Part shown: positions 62,576-64,000 of the stretch, in pieces
Layout: the number at the start of each line of letters is the position of its first letter
How positions within the stretch are numbered: the stretch's first letter is position 1
Source of the DNA: Limnoglobus sp043757025
Lineage (GTDB): Bacteria > Planctomycetota > Planctomycetia > Gemmatales > Gemmataceae
NCBI GenBank assembly: GCA_043757025.1
Contig: JAYVQG010000185.1
Location: 1-64,000 of the forward strand
Direction: 5' to 3'
Length of the DNA: 64,000 nt
Notes under the pieces: model-generated
Seen by the model: only the letters and a program-made list of their open reading frames with translations
What the model was told of the DNA's origin: nothing
Databases searched by the model: none
Program-made: the position numbers and the translations under genes

Positions 62576-63964
62576 ATGATCGATGTTGCGATGGCTCTTG
62601 AGATTATCGTTCGCCATTCGGCGGCGCGGAAGCCGGAGTTGACGACGCTGACGGCGGCGGCGCTCGGGCAGGTGCTGGCCGTCGATGTGCGTTCGGATAT
62701 CGACTCGCCGCCGTTCACCAAGTCGATGATGGATGGTTACGCGATCCGCGCTGTCGATGCCGCAGCGCCCGTGGAACTCTATGTGATCGAGGAAGTGCCT
62801 GCGGGTACGGTGCCGACGAAGTGCGTCGGTGTGGGCGAGGCGGTGCGAATCTTCACCGGCGCGCCGATGCCCGATGGCGCGGATGCCGTCGTGATGGTCG
62901 AGAAAACGCAGTCGCCATCGCCGGATCGCGTGCGGATCGACGATGCGTTCGTGAAGCCCGGCCAGCACGTGTTGCCGCGCGGCACCGAGATGCGTGCGAG
63001 CGATGTCGTGTTGCCGCGCGGCACCGTGCTAACACCGGCTGCGTTCGGCGTACTGGCCAGCGTCGGCATGATGGAATTTTCGACGATCCCGACGCCGCAC
63101 GTCGACATCCTTGCGACCGGCGACGAACTGGTCGAACCGACGCGAACCCCCGGACCGGGGCAGATTCGCAACTCGAACGGGCCGATGCTTTTCGCGCAAA
63201 CTCGGCGAGCGGGCGCGATCCCGCGCTACCTCGGAATCGCCCGCGATACCGAAGCGTCGTTGCGGTTGAAGATCGAAGAAGGTTTGACGTCCGACGTGCT
63301 GATTCTGGCAGGCGGCGTGTCGGCGGGGAAGCTCGATCTCGTGCCGAAAGTGCTGGCGGACTTGGGCGTAAAAATCTTGTTCCACCAAGTGAAAATGAAG
63401 CCGGGGAAGCCGCTGTTATTCGGCACGAAGGGCGATACGCTGGTGTTCGGGTTGCCGGGCAATCCGGTGAGTTCGTATGTGGGGTTCGAGTTGTTCGTGC
63501 GGCCCGCGCTTCGGTTATTGGCAGGGCACGCCGATGGCGAAATGCGCACGCGAATGTTGCCACTGGCGGCGGCGTTCGCGGCGGACAACAACCGCCCGAC
63601 GTACCACCCGGCGAAACTCGAACCGGGGTCACAGACCCCAGCTACAAGACCGGGGTCACAGACCCCAGCTACAGGAGTTGTAGCTGGCCTCTGTGAGGCC
63701 GGTGGGCAACCGGGGTTACAGACCCCAGCTACAAGACCGGGGTCACAGACCCCAGCTACAGGAGTTGTAGCTGGCCTCTGTGAGGCCGGTGGGCAACCGG
63801 GGTCACAGACCCCAGCTACAAGACCGGATGCCGTGCGGGCGTTGCCGTGGTTCGGTTCGCCGGACCTGCGTGGCATCATTGCGGCCGATGCGTTCATCGT
63901 GTTGCCGCCCGGTTCCGTAAACTATCTTGCGGGCCAACCCGTCGAAGTGATCTCGGTTTCGTAA
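62576..63964 (+). CDS. moeA: Molybdopterin molybdenumtransferase MoeA with repeat-derived insertion
   Basis: A 462-residue MoeA that inserts molybdate into adenylated molybdopterin. Signatures: SPPFTKSMMDGYAIRAVDA near 45, IFTGAPMPDGADAVVMVE near 100, LATGDELVEP and IRNSNGPMLFAQ near 180-205, ILAGGVSAGKLDLV near 245, and VFGLPGNPVSSYVGFELFVR near 290. Domain IV begins at ~325, but is split by an in-frame ~68-residue insertion of GSQTPATRP / GVVAGLCEAGGQ type made of REP-like DNA. The C-terminal domain resumes with VRALPWFGSPDLRGIIAADA. The insertion falls where MoeA normally has a short loop, so folding may be preserved. ATG at 62576; TTG at 62567 is the alternative. Confidence 0.93.
   Translation: MIDVAMALEIIVRHSAARKPELTTLTAAALGQVLAVDVRSDIDSPPFTKSMMDGYAIRAVDAAAPVELYVIEEVPAGTVPTKCVGVGEAVRIFTGAPMPDGADAVVMVEKTQSPSPDRVRIDDAFVKPGQHVLPRGTEMRASDVVLPRGTVLTPAAFGVLASVGMMEFSTIPTPHVDILATGDELVEPTRTPGPGQIRNSNGPMLFAQTRRAGAIPRYLGIARDTEASLRLKIEEGLTSDVLILAGGVSAGKLDLVPKVLADLGVKILFHQVKMKPGKPLLFGTKGDTLVFGLPGNPVSSYVGFELFVRPALRLLAGHADGEMRTRMLPLAAAFAADNNRPTYHPAKLEPGSQTPATRPGSQTPATGVVAGLCEAGGQPGLQTPATRPGSQTPATGVVAGLCEAGGQPGSQTPATRPDAVRALPWFGSPDLRGIIAADAFIVLPPGSVNYLAGQPVEVISVS
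63623..63827 (+). repeat. 87-bp REP-like tandem units within moeA
   Basis: Two complete 87-bp units (63623-63709 and 63710-63796) plus a 31-base partial unit. Each contains two CGGGGTCACAGACCCCAGCT-type and one AGCTGGCCTCTGTGAGGCCG-type hairpin. 87 is divisible by three, so copy changes keep the frame and give 29 residues per unit. The same family is intergenic at 54325-54493. Confidence 0.95.
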
Positions 63965-63982
63965 ACCTGGAGAGGACTCCCC

Positions 63983-64000
63983 TTGCCACCGCGCGTTTTC
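63983..64000 (+). CDS. Possible start of the next gene (cut by window end)
   Basis: TTG at 63983 is preceded by GGAGAGGA at 7 bases and opens a frame LPPRVF that runs off the window. Only six codons are visible, so nothing can be said about the product. Confidence 0.3.

Overview
This window looks like chromosomal DNA of a planctomycete, most likely of the Gemmata/Tuwongella type (Gemmataceae). The basis is the set of families, not a database search: a DUF1501 protein, a DUF1559 pseudopilin-like protein, a TIGR03000 domain, a long ECF sigma factor with a transmembrane segment, two Ser/Thr kinases with the same N-terminal extension, several FG-GAP/WD40 propeller proteins, a ThuA-domain protein and an LL-diaminopimelate aminotransferase. 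The DNA is GC-rich, and genes lie on both strands, mostly as single units or pairs.

Layout. 1-617: dispersed repeat DNA. 618-9000: FG-GAP protein, moaD, an HU-like protein, an Rpn/PD-(D/E)XK-like protein with a GIQT repeat, a ThuA protein, a hicBA toxin-antitoxin pair, pdxJ and the membrane sigma factor. 9040-9870: a second copy of the dispersed repeat, a 62-bp perfect palindrome and a gene remnant. 9871-21118: DUF1501 protein, a two-component pair, a solute-binding lipoprotein, an FHA protein beside a Ser/Thr kinase, and a polytopic membrane protein. 21219-28688: tRNA-Ile(UAU), ndk, a second membrane protein, miaB, a lipoprotein, an ABC-2-type permease and an epimerase. 28832-39952: a large membrane protein, glutamate dehydrogenase, a repeat that is the inverted partner of the one at position 28, a second kinase, two RNA methyltransferases, Uma2 and dapL. 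40087-46834 is accessory: a DUF4365 protein, an exported methyltransferase, a cytochrome c/propeller protein, and an AAA ATPase plus DUF4435/TOPRIM-like pair resembling the PARIS (AriA/AriB) phage defence system. 46851-56036: nuoD, a degenerate IrrE-like protein, greA, nadE with two small upstream genes, a DUF1559 protein, a WD40 protein and an aldehyde dehydrogenase. 56037-56739 is a small AT-rich cassette bordered by a 108-bp duplication of the aldehyde dehydrogenase 3' end. 56761-63964: a giant TPR/FG-GAP protein, a YwgA-like/HD phosphohydrolase gene pair, and moeA, which carries REP-like repeats in frame.

The main accessory signals are: (1) the AriAB-like pair between a cytochrome gene and nuoD, with 10- and 16-bp spacers; (2) the cassette at the aldehyde dehydrogenase 3' end; (3) a REP-like family whose two variants keep their palindromes by paired base changes, and which has entered the moeA reading frame; (4) a dispersed element with conserved flanks around 21-bp tandem arrays of unrelated sequence; (5) the YwgA-like/HD pair. 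All functions are assigned by reading the sequence, without searches.
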